From positions 1 through 64,000 of the forward strand of contig NZ_JBHULV010000056.1 in assembly GCF_042684645.1 (NCBI RefSeq): a DNA stretch of 64,000 nt, written 5' to 3'. Of this stretch, positions 62,705 to 64,000 are shown piece by piece. The notes under the pieces are model-generated. The model was given only the letters and a program-made list of their open reading frames with translations, made no database searches and was not told the DNA's origin. The position numbers were made by a program, and so were the translations under genes. The DNA comes from Pseudopedobacter alpinus. Its GTDB lineage: Bacteria > Bacteroidota > Bacteroidia > Sphingobacteriales > Sphingobacteriaceae. How positions within the stretch are numbered: position 1 is the stretch's first letter; the number at the start of each line of letters is the position of its first letter.

Positions 62705-62770
62705 GAGTCTGGAGACTCTTTTTTATTAAAGAATCCGAAGAGCGCTACGCTTAACTCTTCAGACAGTTGG
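62705..62770. repeat. Dispersed repeat, copy 3 (partial)
   Basis: Only the last third of the repeat (GAGTCTGGAGACTCTTTT to CTTCAGACAGTTGG). It is joined directly to the second ABC-F fragment. Confidence 0.75.
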
Positions 62771-62773
62771 GGA

Positions 62774-62894
62774 TATTCAAAACATAGAAATTTTAACGGT
62801 AGCCATTAATGAATATCGGGGAACATTAATTGTTGTATCACACGATGAAACATTTTTAGAGTAGATAGGGATAGAAAGGATAATTGAACTTTGA
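62774..62894 (+). pseudogene. ABC-F ATPase C-terminal fragment, copy 2
   Basis: Aligns base for base, without gaps, with the last 121 bases of the fragment at 61340-61561, with a dozen or so substitutions. It keeps SHDETFL, closer to the normal ABC-F SHDxxFL than copy 1, but has a TAG at 62862-62864 where copy 1 has GAG. It has no start. Confidence 0.75.
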
Positions 62895-63214
62895 TAGTAG
62901 TGAAAGATTCATATAATCTTTTTAAAATTTTTCCTTGTTTATAACTTAATAACCTTAATGTAATAACATGCTATTAATAAATTAAGAATAAAACTGTTGT
63001 TTTATTCTTAATTATAAGATACATTTAATTTATAAGCTAAACCTTTGGAAGGTAAATTAAGGCTAGTATTTAAATTTTAGCTTTCAATTTCTGATTTATC
63101 TAGAGGTAAAAGGAATGTATAGTGAAGTAAATTAGTCTGTTGGATAGATAGTGTTTCTTTTCAACTGACGAGATGAAAGTATATTTATAATTAATTATAG
63201 AACCTAGATATTCA
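62895..63214. other. AT-rich gap before the partial nuclease gene
   Basis: No gene seen. TATATTTA (about 63179) is a near match to the -7 box and may serve the gene at 63215. Confidence 0.4.
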
Positions 63215-64000
63215 ATGATTATTGATTGGAATAAACTTCAACCGTATAAAGCAACAAAATCCAAAAGTTTCGAACAACTTTGTTATCAAGTAGCCTCACG
63301 ATTGTATAGTTCTGAAGGTAGTTTTACTCCAGTAGATGATAGCGGAGGTGGGGACGGTGTAGAATTTTATCTGACGATGCCCGATGGTAGTGAGTGGGAA
63401 TGGCAGGCAAAATACTATGAAGGTTTAGCTAGACTAAGTGTAAGCGGAAGAAAATCGTCTATTATTTCTTCTCTCAAAAGAGCCACTGATAAACACTCAA
63501 AATTAAACATTTGGTATCTGTGTTTAACAATAGATTTGACACCAGAGGAAGATGAGTGGGTGAAAACTGAACTTATAAAACATATACCAAAAGCGTATCC
63601 AGCGAAAATTGTGGTATGGAACCAAAGTTTCTTGCATGAAAAAATAAACCAACCAAAGTTCAATGGATTAAAACAATCTTTTTTTAATGAGTTAGAGTTG
63701 TCTTCTGAATGGTTTAATAAAGCATTTGAAAGATCATTTAGCGTAGTTAAGAATAAGTTCGATGATTTGTTATACGTTCCAAATGATGAGTTTGAATACT
63801 ACTATGTAAACCCTATTCTTTGCAACGAAAAATTTGTAGAACAACGAATAAACTACTATCTGAGAAAATTAGATGATCTTTATGAAGATGTACAAGTTAA
63901 ACTTAAGAATTTAAATTACACAAATGACCAATGGCGACCACTGTTCAATGAATACATTGAACGCTATACAGAATTTAACGTTGAAATTGATAAACTTCTC
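63215..64000 (+). CDS. N-terminal part of an Mrr-like nuclease protein, possibly a large anti-phage NTPase
   Basis: From ATG at 63215 the frame stays open for 262 codons to the window end, so the gene is cut by the edge. It starts MIIDWNKLQPYKATKSKSFEQLC. Residues about 15-75 fit a PD-(D/E)XK nuclease of the Mrr type: the helix SFEQLCYQVASRL, the acidic DDSGGGDGVEF (Asp near residue 47) and WEWQAKYY, a Q-A-K form of the usual (D/E)XK. Residues 95-150 continue the fold, and 160-262 are helical. Proteins with this opening are, from memory, often 1000-2000 residues with a STAND-type NTPase, including Avs4-like defence proteins. No NTPase motif is visible within the window. Confidence 0.75.
   Translation, partial: MIIDWNKLQPYKATKSKSFEQLCYQVASRLYSSEGSFTPVDDSGGGDGVEFYLTMPDGSEWEWQAKYYEGLARLSVSGRKSSIISSLKRATDKHSKLNIWYLCLTIDLTPEEDEWVKTELIKHIPKAYPAKIVVWNQSFLHEKINQPKFNGLKQSFFNELELSSEWFNKAFERSFSVVKNKFDDLLYVPNDEFEYYYVNPILCNEKFVEQRINYYLRKLDDLYEDVQVKLKNLNYTNDQWRPLFNEYIERYTEFNVEIDKLL

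Noticed and set aside
63415..63663. 82-codon minus-strand frame
   Set aside because: Antisense shadow of the partial Mrr-like gene.

Overview
This window is chromosomal DNA from an AT-rich member of the Bacteroidota, most likely a Pedobacter-like Sphingobacteriaceae. The evidence is a SusC/SusD pair, a polysaccharide utilisation locus, LytS-type kinases with 7TMR-DISM sensors, and several exact matches to the Bacteroidota promoter TTTG-N19-TAnnTTTG. I saw no rRNA, tRNA or CRISPR array. Families were assigned by reading motifs, not by database search.

Layout. (1) 0.4-5.4 kb: a tight six-gene minus-strand operon of exported proteins headed by an OmpA-domain protein; one member has an in-frame stop. 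(2) 5.6-10.3 kb: divergent from that operon, a DISM histidine kinase and a LytTR regulator, converging on a second DISM kinase. (3) 10.4-16.2 kb: S1/P1 nuclease, pruA, katG and a DUF2147 protein. (4) 17.0-30.8 kb: a uronate-polysaccharide locus (SusC, SusD, surface lipoprotein, PL7 lyase, GH2, PF05426 lyase, GH88, PL6 lyase). It has a promoter followed by a repeated operator-like motif, and a repeat-rich gap carrying a duplicated gene tail. (5) 31-60 kb: mostly housekeeping genes. These include an M20 peptidase, an NlpC/P60-like lipoprotein without its catalytic Cys and His, guaA, a Sun-family rRNA methyltransferase, gyrA, a PASTA/rhodanese/mltG/thioesterase/YihY operon, ddl, rpsO, a CBS-type synthase and transporters. 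A broken REP-associated transposase with its hairpins lies at 48.8-49.5 kb. (6) 60-64 kb: an accessory region of repeats, two broken tails of an ABC-F ATPase gene, a hicAB module whose toxin gene has a nonsense codon, and the first 262 codons of an Mrr-like nuclease protein that leaves the window and may be a large anti-phage NTPase.

How the parts work together. SusC/SusD would import oligouronides that the surface lyases make from alginate or a related polymer. GH88 and GH2 would trim unsaturated and neutral ends. No cytoplasmic uronate pathway or regulator for the locus is in the window. The kinase/LytTR set is placed to control the exported operon beside it, but only gene order and a candidate direct repeat support this. 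The last 4 kb looks like a region of repeated insertion and decay beside a defence gene.
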